From Litchfieldia salsa (lineage in GTDB: Bacteria > Bacillota > Bacilli > Bacillales > Bacillaceae_L): 64,000 nucleotides of DNA. Below the pieces are notes generated by a model. That model saw only the letters and a list, made by a program, of their open reading frames with translations. It searched no databases and was not told where the DNA came from. The translations under genes and the position numbers were made by a program. The DNA lies in assembly GCF_900104555.1 (NCBI RefSeq), contig NZ_FNJU01000006.1, forward strand, positions 129,718 to 193,717, read 5' to 3'. Shown one piece after another: positions 9,272 to 19,299 of the stretch (its first letter is position 1; each line of letters begins with the position of its first letter).

Positions 9272-10114
9272 ATGATTACTGGATTATTTCAATACGAATT
9301 TCTTCAGAATGCGTTTTTAACAGGGATCCTAATTGGATTGATTGCACCTTTATTAGGTGTCTTTATTGTTGTTAGAAGACTATCGTTAATAGCAGATGCA
9401 TTAAGTCATGTCACGCTAGCGGGAATCGCCGCTAGTTTATTTCTTGAAAAAAAACTCGGATTATTTCAAGGGGTAAATCCACTATATATGGGAATGACGT
9501 TCTCAGTAGTCGGATCACTCTTTATTGAGCGTCTTAGGATTGTTTACAAACATTACCAGGAATTAGCTATTCCAATTATTCTTTCAGGAGGTATTGGGAT
9601 AGGTGTAATATTTATCTCATTAGCTGAAGGTTTTAATACGGATTTATTTACTTATTTGTTTGGAAGTGTAAGTGCTGTTAGTCGAAATGATCTTTGGACC
9701 GTTTTAGGGATTACTATTCTTGTTCTTTCCGTTGTATTTTTACTTTATAAGGAGTTATTCTTACTTTCATTTGATGAGGAGCATGCTGTAGTAACTGGTA
9801 TTCGTGCAAAGTGGCTTCATTTTATCTTTATTATTACTGTGGCACTTGTTATTGCTGCATCAATGAGAATTGTGGGAATTATGTTAGTATCTTCACTTAT
9901 GACCTTACCAGTAGCAGCGGCAATGAGAGTTGCAAAGGGATTCAAGCAAACGATATTTTTATCCGTGATTTTTGGTGAAATTTCAGTTATCATAGGATTA
10001 ATAGTATCTTATTATTTAGATTTGGCACCAGGTGGAACCATCGTTGTTTTAGCCGTTGTGATTTTAATCGGTGCAATCATGTGGAAAAAGTTGTGGAGAG
10101 GACGATCACAATGA
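9272..10114 (+). CDS. znuB: Zinc ABC transporter, permease
   Basis: 280 aa from the ATG at 9272, one base after the znuC stop, with GGAGGAC just upstream; the longer frame starting at 9245 lies inside znuC and lacks such a site. It has eight or nine hydrophobic segments and the ABC-3 permease signatures [19 protein letters not shown] (about 37-55) and [20 protein letters not shown] (about 202-221). It forms the membrane channel that takes up Zn2+. The stop overlaps the zur start as ATGA, so translation is coupled. Confidence 0.93.
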   Translation: MITGLFQYEFLQNAFLTGILIGLIAPLLGVFIVVRRLSLIADALSHVTLAGIAASLFLEKKLGLFQGVNPLYMGMTFSVVGSLFIERLRIVYKHYQELAIPIILSGGIGIGVIFISLAEGFNTDLFTYLFGSVSAVSRNDLWTVLGITILVLSVVFLLYKELFLLSFDEEHAVVTGIRAKWLHFIFIITVALVIAASMRIVGIMLVSSLMTLPVAAAMRVAKGFKQTIFLSVIFGEISVIIGLIVSYYLDLAPGGTIVVLAVVILIGAIMWKKLWRGRSQ

Positions 10115-10521
10115 ATGTTACGCAAGCTTTAGAATTAATGAAAGAAAAGGGCTTTAAGCATACGGGTAAAAGGGAAGAAATGCTTGAAATCTTTTCGAAC
10201 TTTGATAAGTATTTAACTGCCAAGGATGTTCTTGATTCAATGAAGGACGATTATCCTGGTTTAAGCTTTGATACGATTTACAGAAACTTATCTATGTTTG
10301 TTGAGCTAGGAATTTTGGAAACTACAGAGCTTTCAGGTGAAAAGCATTTTCGATTCACTTGTGGTACCAATCATCATCATCATCATTTCATTTGTATGGA
10401 TTGTGGCAAAACCAAGGAAATCGAACTATGTCCTATGGATGGACTTTCTGAAAACTTAAAAGGATACAATATTTCAGGTCACAAGTTCGAAATTTATGGT
10501 ACATGTCCTCAATGTCATTAG
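10111..10521 (+). CDS. zur: Fur-family zinc uptake regulator Zur
   Basis: 136 aa. DNA-binding winged helix at residues about 10-85, then a metal-binding domain with a HHHHH stretch (about 90-94), [14 protein letters not shown] and the C-terminal CPQC pair, which form the structural zinc site of Fur proteins. Location behind znuC-znuB identifies it as Zur rather than Fur or PerR, and the Zur-like palindrome at 8450 would make the operon autoregulated. The start at 10111 is chosen for GGAGAGGACG at the right spacing and ATGA overlap with znuB; a start at 10081 is less likely. Confidence 0.92.
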   Translation: MNVTQALELMKEKGFKHTGKREEMLEIFSNFDKYLTAKDVLDSMKDDYPGLSFDTIYRNLSMFVELGILETTELSGEKHFRFTCGTNHHHHHFICMDCGKTKEIELCPMDGLSENLKGYNISGHKFEIYGTCPQCH

Positions 10522-10528
10522 TTTTAAA

Positions 10529-10560
10529 AAGAGCGATCCTTAATTGGACCGCTTTTTTTG
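10529..10560 (+). terminator. Terminator of the znu operon
   Basis: AGCGATCC and GGACCGCT pair with one mismatch around a short loop, followed by seven T. Confidence 0.75.
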
Positions 10561-10565
10561 TGTTG

Positions 10566-11138
10566 TTAAACTTTAATTTTTGTCCAGTTTGATACCCATT
10601 GTTTCGCTTCTAACCAGTTATTAACTCTTATCACGTTTTTTGGAATAGGATCTTGATTATAAGGTGTATTAAATAAAATAACTGGGATTTTACATTCTTC
10701 ACTTATATCACAGGCATTATCATGTTTGTCCTCAAAAAATAAATCAATTCCATGCTTTTGAACTGCAGAAATTTTATCATGTGAACCAATAAGTTCAATG
10801 TGTTGATAGGAAATTGAATTTTCTTTAAACCAGCTTTCGGTAATATCAAATAGATGATTTCTTCGGGCACTTATATAAATTAAATCATGCAGTTCTTTCC
10901 ATTCGTCAATAACCATTTTTGCGTGTGATGCAAGGGGGGAGTCCTTGTAAATAATTGGCTCCTTTTTGTCCATCCACTCCCAGAACTGCTTTTCATTAAT
11001 TCCAAGTAATGGGAGTAGATTATATTCCTTCATATCATCAATCGTAATATTCATATTGAAGGATTCATTGATATAAGGGACGAAGGTGCTTGGAGATGTT
11101 AGTGTTCCATCAATGTCAATTCCGAATTTTTTAGCCAT
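10566..11138 (-). CDS. yqfW: HAD-superfamily putative 5'(3')-nucleotidase YqfW
   Basis: 190 aa. HAD motif I is visible as FGIDIDGTLTS (nucleophile and general-acid Asp, residues about 5-15); the stretch LIYISARRNH carries motif II and LFFEDKHDNA the C-terminal acidic motif. Length and sequence pattern match YqfW, a putative nucleotidase of the 5'-nucleotidase C family. It probably removes phosphate from a small metabolite; the substrate is unknown. Ribosome binding site AAGGAGG. It is convergent with zur, as in B. subtilis. Confidence 0.88.
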   Translation of the reverse strand: MAKKFGIDIDGTLTSPSTFVPYINESFNMNITIDDMKEYNLLPLLGINEKQFWEWMDKKEPIIYKDSPLASHAKMVIDEWKELHDLIYISARRNHLFDITESWFKENSISYQHIELIGSHDKISAVQKHGIDLFFEDKHDNACDISEECKIPVILFNTPYNQDPIPKNVIRVNNWLEAKQWVSNWTKIKV

Positions 11139-11288
11139 TATGTAATCCTCCTTAAAACAGATAACTACAAGTTTACCATGGAATTGATGGGTTGCCTATT
11201 GAAGAAAACATTAACAATTATAATTTTCTTCATGAAGTCCATAATAATAAATGCTTCCAACCAATAAGGGAAAGCGAGGGATTCTTTC

Positions 11289-11666
11289 ATGGCAGAAGAC
11301 AACAAACGTGTAGGAACTGACTATGACGAAAATCATGCTGTTGACCCGAATCTAGGAGCTAATACCTTTTCGGACTATACCGAAGAGACAGCTGCAGAGG
11401 TCGCACCACCATTCACACCCGTACGAGAGGCACGAGAAACTAACACTGGAGATAATTCAGGTGTTATGGGTGGAACAGGATTAGGTTGGCTAGCTTTAGC
11501 GCTGTCAATAATATCACTTTTTGTAATGCCAGTGTTAATGGGAGCTGCAGGTATTATTATCGGCTTCATTGCACGTAGAAGAGGTGCAACTGGTACTGGA
11601 GCATGGGCAATAGGTTTAGGTGTCGTTTCAATCGTCTTAGGCATCTTTATTCTCCCATTTTTCTAG
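11289..11666 (+). CDS. yqfX: Small membrane protein, YqfX-like (DUF308/DUF4190-type)
   Basis: 125 aa. A polar, acidic N-terminus (1-57) precedes two hydrophobic segments (about 62-97 and 101-124) rich in Gly/Ala and Leu/Ile, with the linker ARRRGATGTGAWA between them. Such two-helix domains are annotated as DUF4190/DUF308. Position between yqfW and ispG matches B. subtilis yqfX. Function unknown. A hairpin GAGCAGAG/CTCTGCTC at 11695-11714 follows. Confidence 0.8.
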   Translation: MAEDNKRVGTDYDENHAVDPNLGANTFSDYTEETAAEVAPPFTPVREARETNTGDNSGVMGGTGLGWLALALSIISLFVMPVLMGAAGIIIGFIARRRGATGTGAWAIGLGVVSIVLGIFILPFF

Positions 11667-11694
11667 AAAATAGGAAAGAATTTATGATAAAAGG

Positions 11695-11720
11695 GGAGCA
11701 GAGTTACTCTGCTCTCTTTT
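11695..11720 (+). terminator. Probable terminator after yqfX
   Basis: GAGCAGAGT and ACTCTGCTC form a tight hairpin followed by TCTTTT. Confidence 0.6.
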
Positions 11721-11738
11721 GCGATAGGAGAGATAAAA

Positions 11739-11960
11739 GTGGAAAACTACTCTGACACAGCAACGAATGAAGCTAATATAAAGCTAAATAAAGAATTGGA
11801 AGATACTACCGTTCATACGCTTTCAAATGACGTTGAACAAACAAATCGAAAGTTGAATGAAGAATTTTATGATGGAAGTGAAAAAGCAGCAGAAAACATG
11901 GCACCTACTTATTTGTATAATAATACTCCAGCTATAAAAATAAATGAGAAAAGTAAATAA
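11739..11960 (+). CDS. Small acidic hypothetical protein
   Basis: 73 aa from a GTG start with TAGGAGAGA eight bases upstream. Hydrophilic, rich in Asn, Thr and Glu, no signal peptide or membrane segment, no motif that I recognise. It may have its own promoter, since a hairpin separates it from yqfX. It ends at a bidirectional hairpin shared with convergent ispG. The good ribosome binding site supports it as a gene; function unknown. Confidence 0.6.
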   Translation: MENYSDTATNEANIKLNKELEDTTVHTLSNDVEQTNRKLNEEFYDGSEKAAENMAPTYLYNNTPAIKINEKSK

Positions 11961-11984
11961 GAACTGTCCAGTGGACAGTTCTTA
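11958..11984. terminator. Bidirectional hairpin between the small ORF and ispG
   Basis: AAGAACTGTCC and GGACAGTTCTT form a perfect 11-bp stem with a short loop between two convergent genes; the T-run on either side is short. Confidence 0.65.
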
Positions 11985-11988
11985 TAAA

Positions 11989-13119
11989 TTAAGTATTAGG
12001 AGTAGAAGTTGCTGCAGCTTCTTTTTCTTCTAATGCTTTTTTTGCGAAATATTCTTCAGCAATTTTGTCAATTTCTTTTTTTAACTCTTCCACCATTGTC
12101 TTTTCAGGTACTTTACGAACAATTTCACCATGTCGGAAGAGTAAACCCTCTCCACGTGCTCCTGCAATACCAATATCAGCTTCCCTAGCTTCACCAGGTC
12201 CGTTTACAGCACAACCAAGAACAGCTACCTTTATTGGCGCTTTAATCTTTGATATGTACTCTTCAACGTCATTAGCGATACTTATAAGGTCAATTTCTAT
12301 GCGTCCACAAGTTGGGCATGAAATGAGTGTTGCAGCATTAGAGGATAACCCAAAGGATTTCAGTAATTCTCTAGCCACTTTTACTTCTTCAACTGGATCA
12401 GCACTTAATGAAATTCGTAATGTATTGCCGATTCCTTTATGAAGAATAGCGCCAAGCCCAGCTGCACTTTTAACCGTTCCTGCAAAAAGGGTTCCAGATT
12501 CAGTAATTCCAAGATGTAATGGATAATCGAATGCTTTAGCTGCTTTTTCGTAGGCTTCGATTGCTAAATTAACGTCAGATGCCTTCATTGATACGATAAT
12601 ATCGTGAAAATCTAAATCCTCAAGAATCTTAATATGATGTAAGGCACTTTCAACCATACCATCAGCTGTTGGATAACCATATTTTTCAATAATTCGTTTT
12701 TCTAATGATCCAGCATTAACACCGATTCGTATCGGAATCCCTTTTGCTTTAGCCGCATTAACGACGGCTTCCACTTTTTCTCTTCTACCAATATTACCGG
12801 GATTAATTCTAATCTTGTCAGCGCCACCTTCAATTGCTTTTAAGGCTAATTTATAATCGAAATGAATATCCACTACTAACGGGATGTTAATTTGTTTTTT
12901 GATTTCCGGGATGGCATTTGCTGCTCTTTCATCAGGGCAAGCGACACGCACAACCTGGCATCCTGCTTCCTCAAGACGTTTTATCTCAGCAACAGTTGCT
13001 TCTACATCATGGGTCTTAGTTGTAGTCATACTCTGTATAACTACCTCATTATTACCGCCAATTGTGAGATTGCCCACTTTAATTGGACGGGTCTTCGTAC
13101 GATGAATGATTTCACTCAC
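11989..13119 (-). CDS. ispG: 4-hydroxy-3-methylbut-2-en-1-yl diphosphate synthase (flavodoxin)
   Basis: 376 aa from the GTG at 13119, preceded by AAGGAGCG; the longer frame to 13152 lacks a ribosome binding site and exceeds the family length. Converts MEcPP to HMBPP in the MEP isoprenoid pathway. N-terminal TIM barrel ([33 protein letters not shown]) and C-terminal [4Fe-4S] domain with the cluster cysteines in ISCPTCGR and [11 protein letters not shown] charged extension, [12 protein letters not shown], ends the protein. Works directly upstream of ispH. Confidence 0.96.
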   Translation of the reverse strand: MSEIIHRTKTRPIKVGNLTIGGNNEVVIQSMTTTKTHDVEATVAEIKRLEEAGCQVVRVACPDERAANAIPEIKKQINIPLVVDIHFDYKLALKAIEGGADKIRINPGNIGRREKVEAVVNAAKAKGIPIRIGVNAGSLEKRIIEKYGYPTADGMVESALHHIKILEDLDFHDIIVSMKASDVNLAIEAYEKAAKAFDYPLHLGITESGTLFAGTVKSAAGLGAILHKGIGNTLRISLSADPVEEVKVARELLKSFGLSSNAATLISCPTCGRIEIDLISIANDVEEYISKIKAPIKVAVLGCAVNGPGEAREADIGIAGARGEGLLFRHGEIVRKVPEKTMVEELKKEIDKIAEEYFAKKALEEKEAAATSTPNT

Positions 13120-13257
13120 GAATATCGCTCCTTCTATAATAACTAGGGGCAAGAAATACCCATTATTACAAAAATTGTGTAAGATGAACTAAAAACTATA
13201 GGTTCTCCTGACATATTGTAACAGTGAAGCTATCATATTGACAAGAACGAAAGCTTT

Positions 13258-13590
13258 TTATTCATACAAAGGTATTTTATAAACCTGACCTATCTTTAAA
13301 GAATTCGCTTGAACGTCTGGGTTCAATTTCTCAAAATCTTTAATTATGGTCATGATTGATATTTTCTTATGATTTTGATTTAAGTCTTCACTAATTGAGA
13401 GTAAAGTATCTCCTGGTTTTATTTCTACAGCTTGAAAAGGGGCTGATGATTTATCTTCCTGGGTAGTTACTTCAACAGCATTGACAGGCTTCACTTCTCC
13501 TTTAACTATGGAGAGTGTTCCAATATTCATGTCATAGTAAATTACATATAGGATAAAAAAAAGGATTGCAAAACCAGCCATTCTCTTCAT
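13258..13590 (-). CDS. yqfZ: LysM-domain protein with N-terminal membrane anchor (YqfZ-like)
   Basis: 110 aa. One hydrophobic N-terminal segment (about 4-24) acts as signal anchor. A single LysM domain occupies about 57-108: it begins EIKPGDTLLSISEDLN and ends SLKIGQVYKIPL, the classic LysM borders. It should bind peptidoglycan glycan chains outside the membrane. Ribosome binding site GGAGGCGA. Location next to ispG matches yqfZ of B. subtilis. Confidence 0.85.
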   Translation of the reverse strand: MKRMAGFAILFFILYVIYYDMNIGTLSIVKGEVKPVNAVEVTTQEDKSSAPFQAVEIKPGDTLLSISEDLNQNHKKISIMTIIKDFEKLNPDVQANSLKIGQVYKIPLYE

Positions 13591-13660
13591 ATTATCGCCT
13601 CCAAAACCACTATCTTTATATTACAAGATATGCTTGTCCTATAGAAGTATGACTTGAAAC

Positions 13661-13702
13661 AAAAAAAGGCTGTCTCTTATATTGATATACGAGGACAGCC
13701 TT
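13661..13702 (-). terminator. Terminator of yqgB
   Basis: On the minus strand, AAGGCTGTCCTC (13691-13702) pairs with GAGACAGCCTT (13667-13677) and a seven-T run follows at 13667-13661. Confidence 0.8.
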
Positions 13703-13706
13703 GTTG

Positions 13707-14477
13707 TTATTTGTTTTTTCTTGGAATTTCTTTCATTGCCAAATACATAATAAGCGTGACTACAAGCCAATTTAAAGTGCCAGAGTAGGGGACGAATATA
13801 TGTAATGCATCCATAATCATAAAGAACACCGTTGGGATGGTCAAACTATATGCCGCGATAATCCAAGTATGCTGATACTTTAAATTTAATCGTAGAATAT
13901 TTCTTAAAGCTAATCCGATTAATCCAGCAACAGAAACCTCTATGAATTTTATCGCACTAGTGAAGATGTACATAATTATAATCATAATCGTCACAATAAT
14001 AGGCATTGAAGATTGTAAAGTGTTTATATAAGAAGAAATATCTTCACTAGTTAGTGAAATCCCTTCAAGCAATGAGTACTCAATGCTTTCAGCTTGGTAC
14101 TGTGATGACAATATAACTTCATTTGCTAAAAATGCTAGGGCATTGCCGTATTGACTCACATCCATTGGGGAAATTGTGTTTGTATTATCTATGATAATCA
14201 CAAAATTTCCTTGATCAGAAATATAGGGTTCTGAACTAGACATAGTAAGGTTACCATCACTTATTTCAAAAGACGGCACTTGTTCATCATTCATAGCATT
14301 TTCTAATGATCGAACTCCAGCTGTGAAATCAGTACTTAATGAGATAGCTGAGGGGAGCAATGATAACAATGATAATAAAAAGACAAATAATATTGTTTTT
14401 CCGATACCTTGAAATCGGTACATGACGATATCTTTTGGTGAGTAAAGACTTTTTATAAGCTGTTTAAAAATTGACAT
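13707..14477 (-). CDS. yqgB: DUF1189 membrane protein YqgB
   Basis: 256 aa. N-terminal segment FKQLIKSLYSPKDIVMYRF and a first membrane helix (about 28-47), a large extracellular loop (about 50-150), then four hydrophobic segments (about 152-252). This layout and the N-terminal motif fit the DUF1189 family; B. subtilis YqgB lies at the same position before yqgC and sodA. Function unknown. It is transcribed away from the Na/Pi cotransporter gene. Confidence 0.85.
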   Translation of the reverse strand: MSIFKQLIKSLYSPKDIVMYRFQGIGKTILFVFLLSLLSLLPSAISLSTDFTAGVRSLENAMNDEQVPSFEISDGNLTMSSSEPYISDQGNFVIIIDNTNTISPMDVSQYGNALAFLANEVILSSQYQAESIEYSLLEGISLTSEDISSYINTLQSSMPIIVTIMIIIMYIFTSAIKFIEVSVAGLIGLALRNILRLNLKYQHTWIIAAYSLTIPTVFFMIMDALHIFVPYSGTLNWLVVTLIMYLAMKEIPRKNK

Positions 14478-14673
14478 TCATATACACATCCTTAGAATAG
14501 TTCATTTTTATTTTATCGATATAGCAACAAATAAACAAGATATCTAACTGGTAAAAAAACGTAAAAAATATTTATTCTAAAAACCTTTACAATAAATTTA
14601 CACTAGGTTATATTTTAAAGGGTTTGTAGGATATTGTCGAAACGAAATACATATTTTAGGGGTTGAAAAGATC

Positions 14674-16305
14674 GTGGAACTTGATGTTCAGAAGATGATA
14701 TTTGAGTTTGTTGGTGGACTCGGTATTTTCCTATTCGGGATAAAATACATGGGTGATGGTTTGCAAAAGTCGGCTGGTGATAAGCTTAGAGACATTCTTG
14801 ACCGCTTTACAACAAACCCGTTAATGGGTGTATTAGCAGGTATTTTTGTTACCATATTGCTTCAAACAAGTAGTGGAACAACTGTTATCACTGTTGGGTT
14901 AGTCAGTGCAGGGTTTATGAATTTAAAACAAGCCATTGGTGTCATTATGGGTGCAAATATTGGTACAACTGTTACTGCATTTATTATTGGTATTAAAATA
15001 AGCGACTATGCATTACCTATTATTGCTGTTGGTGCTGTTTTACTGTTTTTCTTTAAGAATAAAAGAGTTCACAACCTTGGACAAATGGTCTTTGGATTTG
15101 GTGCATTATTCTTAGGTTTAGAAATGATGGGAGATGGAATGAAACCTCTCCGTGGTTTAGAAGCATTTCATGATTTAACGGTTAGTATGAGTACAAACCC
15201 AATACTTGGAGTAGTCATTGGTACGGTATTTACAGTTATTGTACAAAGTTCTAGTGCAACAATTGGAATTTTACAGGAATTATTTGGACAAGGACTAGTT
15301 ACTTTAGATGCTGCACTTCCTGTTTTATTCGGTGATAATATCGGAACAACTATTACTGCTGTATTAGCATCAATTGGAGCTACTGTGGCTGCTAGAAGAG
15401 CTGCATTAACACATGTTATTTTCAACTTAATAGGTACAGCCATTTTCTTATTATTACTACAACCATTTACTGGACTAGTTGAATCAATTAAAAGTGGCCT
15501 AAGTTTGAACGAAGAAATGACAATCGCTTTTGCACACGGGATTTTTAATACAACGAATACAATTGTTCAATTGCCGTTTATCGGAGTTTTAGCATATATT
15601 GTGACGAAGTTAATCCCTGGTGACGATTCGGCTATAGAATATAAAGCAAAGCATTTAGACCCTAATTTTATTGAACAGTCTCCTTCTATTGCATTAGGAC
15701 AAGCAAAAGAAGAAGTGATTAGAATGGGACAATTTGCTTCAATTGGTTTAGAAGAGTCAAATAATTATTTGAAAACTCGATCACAAAAACATGCAGATAT
15801 GGGTTTACAGTTAGAGGATGCAATTAATAATCTTGATCGCAAAATTACAGATTACCTTGTACTTTTATCGTCAGCTCCATTATCTGTCGCTGAATCAGAA
15901 GAACATTCAATTTTGATGGACACAGTTCGTGATATTGAGCGAATTGGTGATCATTTTGAAAATGTAATTGAATTGGTTGACCATCAGATTAACAATAAAT
16001 TAAAGTTAACAGATGGTGCAATGTCTGACTTAGAATCAATGTTTGAATTGACGATTTCGACAGTTAAACAGGCAATTCTAGCCCTAGAGAATAATGATAA
16101 AGATGCAGCACGTGAGGTAGTTACTAAGGAAGACCAAATTGATACAATGGAACGCACATTACGTAAAAAACACATTTTGCGTATTAACGAAGGTGAATGC
16201 ACTGGTGCATCTGGTATCGTGTTTGTAGATATCATTAGTAATCTTGAACGTGTTGGCGACCATGCAGTGAATATTGCAGAGGCTGTTTTGGGCGAGAGTA
16301 ATTGA
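14674..16305 (+). CDS. Na/Pi cotransporter family protein with PhoU-like domain
   Basis: 543 aa, GTG start with AGGGG upstream. The N-terminal 320 residues form about eight membrane segments with two copies of the Na/Pi cotransport repeat; the duplicated motifs are LLQTSSGTTVITVGL (about 63-77) and IVQSSSATIGIL (about 189-200), plus two GxNIGTT-type motifs. The C-terminal 200 residues are a helical PhoU-like domain with DIERIGDHFENV and NLERVGDHAVNI. Predicted low-affinity phosphate or related anion transport. It is not linked to the pst genes 5 kb downstream, but both carry PhoU domains. Confidence 0.9.
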   Translation: MELDVQKMIFEFVGGLGIFLFGIKYMGDGLQKSAGDKLRDILDRFTTNPLMGVLAGIFVTILLQTSSGTTVITVGLVSAGFMNLKQAIGVIMGANIGTTVTAFIIGIKISDYALPIIAVGAVLLFFFKNKRVHNLGQMVFGFGALFLGLEMMGDGMKPLRGLEAFHDLTVSMSTNPILGVVIGTVFTVIVQSSSATIGILQELFGQGLVTLDAALPVLFGDNIGTTITAVLASIGATVAARRAALTHVIFNLIGTAIFLLLLQPFTGLVESIKSGLSLNEEMTIAFAHGIFNTTNTIVQLPFIGVLAYIVTKLIPGDDSAIEYKAKHLDPNFIEQSPSIALGQAKEEVIRMGQFASIGLEESNNYLKTRSQKHADMGLQLEDAINNLDRKITDYLVLLSSAPLSVAESEEHSILMDTVRDIERIGDHFENVIELVDHQINNKLKLTDGAMSDLESMFELTISTVKQAILALENNDKDAAREVVTKEDQIDTMERTLRKKHILRINEGECTGASGIVFVDIISNLERVGDHAVNIAEAVLGESN

Positions 16306-16331
16306 TAAGTACTTCATCATAACGATATAAT

Positions 16332-16363
16332 AAATACAAGGGGATTCTAGCCCTTGTATTTTT
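16332..16363 (+). terminator. Terminator of the Na/Pi cotransporter gene
   Basis: AATACAAGGG pairs with CCCTTGTATT around a short loop and is followed by a T run. Confidence 0.85.
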
Positions 16364-16392
16364 TTATCCTTATAATAGGAGGAATAGAATAG

Positions 16393-16875
16393 ATGGACAT
16401 CTTATATTGGAGTATTATTATCGTTCTTTTCATTATTTCTTTTGTTGGACTAATATTTCCTATCATTCCTGGTGTTCTTTTCTTGGTAGGAGGATTTATC
16501 GTTTATGGGTTTATTTATGGGTTTGAACATTATTCATGGATATTTTGGGTTATTCAAGGCTTATTCTTTGTTTTATTAATGCTTGCAGATTACCTGGCAA
16601 ACCTATTTGGTGTTAAGAAGTTTGGTGGAAGTAGTGCAGCTATATGGGGAAGCACAATTGGGTTGTTAGTAGGACCCTTTTTAATTCCTGGAATAGGTAT
16701 ATTGATTGGTCCTTTCCTTGGTGCGATTATTGCTGAACTTATTGTACATAAAAAAACACTTCGCACAGCTGTGAAGATAGGGGTTGGTTCTCTAATTGGT
16801 TTTCTTAGTGGAACACTGGCAAAGGGGATTATCCAAACAATCATGATTGTTTATTTTTTTATTGTCGTTCTTTAA
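16393..16875 (+). CDS. yqgC: DUF456 membrane protein YqgC
   Basis: 160 aa, almost entirely hydrophobic, about five membrane segments with Gly-rich helices ([38 protein letters not shown]). The repeated PGxxxxxGGF and GPFLGA motifs fit DUF456. Ribosome binding site AATAGGAGGA. Position between yqgB and sodA matches B. subtilis yqgC. Function unknown. Confidence 0.87.
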   Translation: MDILYWSIIIVLFIISFVGLIFPIIPGVLFLVGGFIVYGFIYGFEHYSWIFWVIQGLFFVLLMLADYLANLFGVKKFGGSSAAIWGSTIGLLVGPFLIPGIGILIGPFLGAIIAELIVHKKTLRTAVKIGVGSLIGFLSGTLAKGIIQTIMIVYFFIVVL

Positions 16876-17052
16876 TACCTTATAAAGAATAGTGAACTGT
16901 GTCATTGGTTATTTTAAAGATGTTGATGCTTAATAATTGAAACTTATTGGCAAATTTGGTAATCTATTTTTGACGGACTTATTAAACATTTATGTTTAGA
17001 ATGTTTTTGATTAGTTCTAATCGGGTACATAATTAAGAGGAGGAGATTTAAC

Positions 17053-17658
17053 ATGGCTTACGAATTACCACAATTACCTTATGCATACGATGCATTAGAA
17101 CCACACATTGACAAAGAGACAATGAACATTCACCACACTAAGCATCACAATACGTATATCTCAAACGTAAATGCGGCTTTAGAAGGAAGCGAGCTTCTTA
17201 ACAAATCTGTAGAAGAACTAATTTCAGATCTTGATGCTGTTCCTGCAGAAAAACGTACTGCTGTACGTAACAATGCTGGTGGACACGCTAACCACAGCTT
17301 GTTCTGGACAATTCTTTCGCCAAACGGTGGAGGAGAACCTACTGGTGAGCTTGCTGATGCAATCAACAGTAAATTTGGAAGCTTCGCAGCATTCAAAGAA
17401 GAATTTGCAAAAGCTGCGGCTACACGCTTCGGTTCTGGTTGGGCATGGCTTGCTGTGAACAACGGCGAACTAGAAGTAACTAGCACACCTAACCAAGATT
17501 CACCATTAATGGAAGGTAAAACTCCAATTCTTGGTGTAGACGTTTGGGAGCATGCTTACTACTTAAACTACCAAAATCGTCGTCCTGATTATGTTGCTGC
17601 ATTCTTCAATGTAGTTAACTGGGATGAAGTTTCAAAGCGTTTCGCTGCTGCGAAATAA
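17053..17658 (+). CDS. sodA: Superoxide dismutase (Mn)
   Basis: 201 aa, complete. Converts superoxide to hydrogen peroxide and oxygen in the cytoplasm. Metal ligands: His27 in NIHHTKHH, the second His in [11 protein letters not shown] (about 81), Asp in [10 protein letters not shown] (about 163) and His (about 167). Residues around GGEPTG and FGSGWAWL are typical of manganese-type enzymes in Bacillus. Strong ribosome binding site GAGGAGGAG. Codon use looks like a highly expressed gene. Own terminator follows. Confidence 0.97.
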   Translation: MAYELPQLPYAYDALEPHIDKETMNIHHTKHHNTYISNVNAALEGSELLNKSVEELISDLDAVPAEKRTAVRNNAGGHANHSLFWTILSPNGGGEPTGELADAINSKFGSFAAFKEEFAKAAATRFGSGWAWLAVNNGELEVTSTPNQDSPLMEGKTPILGVDVWEHAYYLNYQNRRPDYVAAFFNVVNWDEVSKRFAAAK

Positions 17659-17672
17659 TAACCAATAGATCA

Positions 17673-17703
17673 AAACCAGAGGAGCAATCCTCTGGTTTTT
17701 TTG
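17673..17703 (+). terminator. Terminator of sodA
   Basis: AAACCAGAGGA pairs with TCCTCTGGTTT, then a T run. Confidence 0.9.
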
Positions 17704-17869
17704 TTTCAAACTAAGTTATATGGAATGAGTGTGGTCCGAGCGAATGCAAATTACACAAAATAAAAAAGTTTTTACTGTAAAAAACATGTAAATGATAATT
17801 CCCTTAACCTGAATATCTACAATCCCTTTTTGACAGACTAGTTAGTAGATAAAAAAGGGGAGTCTGCTC

Positions 17870-19159
17870 ATGTTTTCGTTTAAAAAGGTAATTGGGAATA
17901 TCGATACAAGCAAGGATTTGGTATTACTCCTTGTAATTGGAGGACTATATTCACTTAGTATTGCATTATCTAATACCTTCGTGAATGTTTACTTATGGAA
18001 ACAGTCTGGAGAATTTCTTGATTTAGGGATTTATAATTTATCTGTTGTGATTATGCAGCCCATTACATTTATTCTCGCAGGTCGTTTGGCCAAGAAGATC
18101 GATCGAGTTTTAGTCTTAAGACTAGGTGTTTCATCCCTTGCTATTTTCTTCATTACGGTTTTGGTAATTGGTGAAAATGCTTCCCAATTTTTAATTTTAT
18201 TGGGAGGGATTTTAGGAGTTGGCTATGGATTTTATTGGTTAGCGTTTAATGTATTAACCTTTGAAATAACAGAGCCAGATACACGAGACTTCTTTAATGG
18301 GTTTTTAGGGATATTATCTTCCTTTGCTGGTATGGTTGGTCCAATATTAGCGGGATTTATTATTCATTCAATGAAGGAGTTTACAGGTTATACTGTCATA
18401 TTTGGTATCTCATTAGCATTATTCGCAGGTGCTGTCATTTTAAGTTTCTTCTTAAAAAGAAGAAAGGCGACAGGTAACTTTCTGTTTAGGAGAATTATCA
18501 AAGAGCGTCAGAATAATTATAATTGGAAAATGGTTACAAATGCTCACTTTTTCCAAGGATTACGTGAAGGAACGTTTGTATTTGTCATTACTGTTTTTGT
18601 TTTTATTGAAACAGGTAGTGAGTTAGCACTTGGGAAATTTGGACTTGTTAATTCTGGAGTTTCTTTTTTAATGTACTATATCGCAACTAGAGTAATAAAG
18701 AAGCACTTTCGAAAGAAGTCAATTCTACTTGGTGGCTTGTTAGTATATGCAGCAATCTTTTTAATTTTATTCGATGTTACGTATACACGTCTAATTATCT
18801 ATGCTGTTGTAATAGCCATTGGATATCCATTTTTACTTGTGCCTTATGTATCACTAACATATGATGTCATCGGTAAGGGATGGAAGGCAGCTGAAATGAG
18901 AATCGAGTATATTGTTGTAAGAGAGTTGTTTTTAAATCTCGGGAGAATTGTATCCATTCTTGCTTTTATAGGTGCAATAACATTTTTTGATCAAGAGAAA
19001 AGCATTCCGATTTTATTAGGAGTTGTAGGTGCAGGACATGCAGTCATTTACTTTTTCATTCGTAAGATTAAATTTGATAAAGATCATACTGAGGCCGTTC
19101 ATCCAAAGTCTATTTCAAAAACAAAATTGGTTGAAGGTGACGGTGGATCGACTGCATAA
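17870..19159 (+). CDS. yqgE: Major facilitator superfamily transporter YqgE
   Basis: 429 aa, 11-12 hydrophobic segments in two halves with a cytoplasmic loop (about 200-225). The MFS loop 2-3 signature appears in degenerate form as GRLAKKIDRVLVLR. Ribosome binding site AAGGGGAG. It sits between sodA and pbpA exactly as yqgE in B. subtilis. Substrate unknown. A terminator at 19217-19244 separates it from pbpA. Confidence 0.88.
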   Translation: MFSFKKVIGNIDTSKDLVLLLVIGGLYSLSIALSNTFVNVYLWKQSGEFLDLGIYNLSVVIMQPITFILAGRLAKKIDRVLVLRLGVSSLAIFFITVLVIGENASQFLILLGGILGVGYGFYWLAFNVLTFEITEPDTRDFFNGFLGILSSFAGMVGPILAGFIIHSMKEFTGYTVIFGISLALFAGAVILSFFLKRRKATGNFLFRRIIKERQNNYNWKMVTNAHFFQGLREGTFVFVITVFVFIETGSELALGKFGLVNSGVSFLMYYIATRVIKKHFRKKSILLGGLLVYAAIFLILFDVTYTRLIIYAVVIAIGYPFLLVPYVSLTYDVIGKGWKAAEMRIEYIVVRELFLNLGRIVSILAFIGAITFFDQEKSIPILLGVVGAGHAVIYFFIRKIKFDKDHTEAVHPKSISKTKLVEGDGGSTA

Positions 19160-19215
19160 TGGGTCTTTTTACTGCTGGAAAGAATATATATTTTCCTTTA
19201 CAATAAGAAAGAGAT

Positions 19216-19245
19216 GGGCACCTATTTCATCTAGGTGTCTTTTTG
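19216..19245 (+). terminator. Terminator of yqgE
   Basis: GGCACCTA (19217-19224) pairs with TAGGTGTC (19232-19239), followed by TTTTT. Confidence 0.8.
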
Positions 19246-19299
19246 TATGAAAAATAGGTATGATAAAAGTATAAATTATGATTGAAGGTAGTTGGTGAG

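Noticed and set aside
16970..17002. TTGACG before sodA as a promoter
   Set aside because: The best partner hexamers (TATGTT, TAGAAT) give spacers of 15 or 21 bases, so I do not claim it.
17785..17802. AATGATAATTCCC upstream of yqgE as a Fur or PerR box
   Set aside because: Only one half of the 7-1-7 palindrome is present and the other half is absent.
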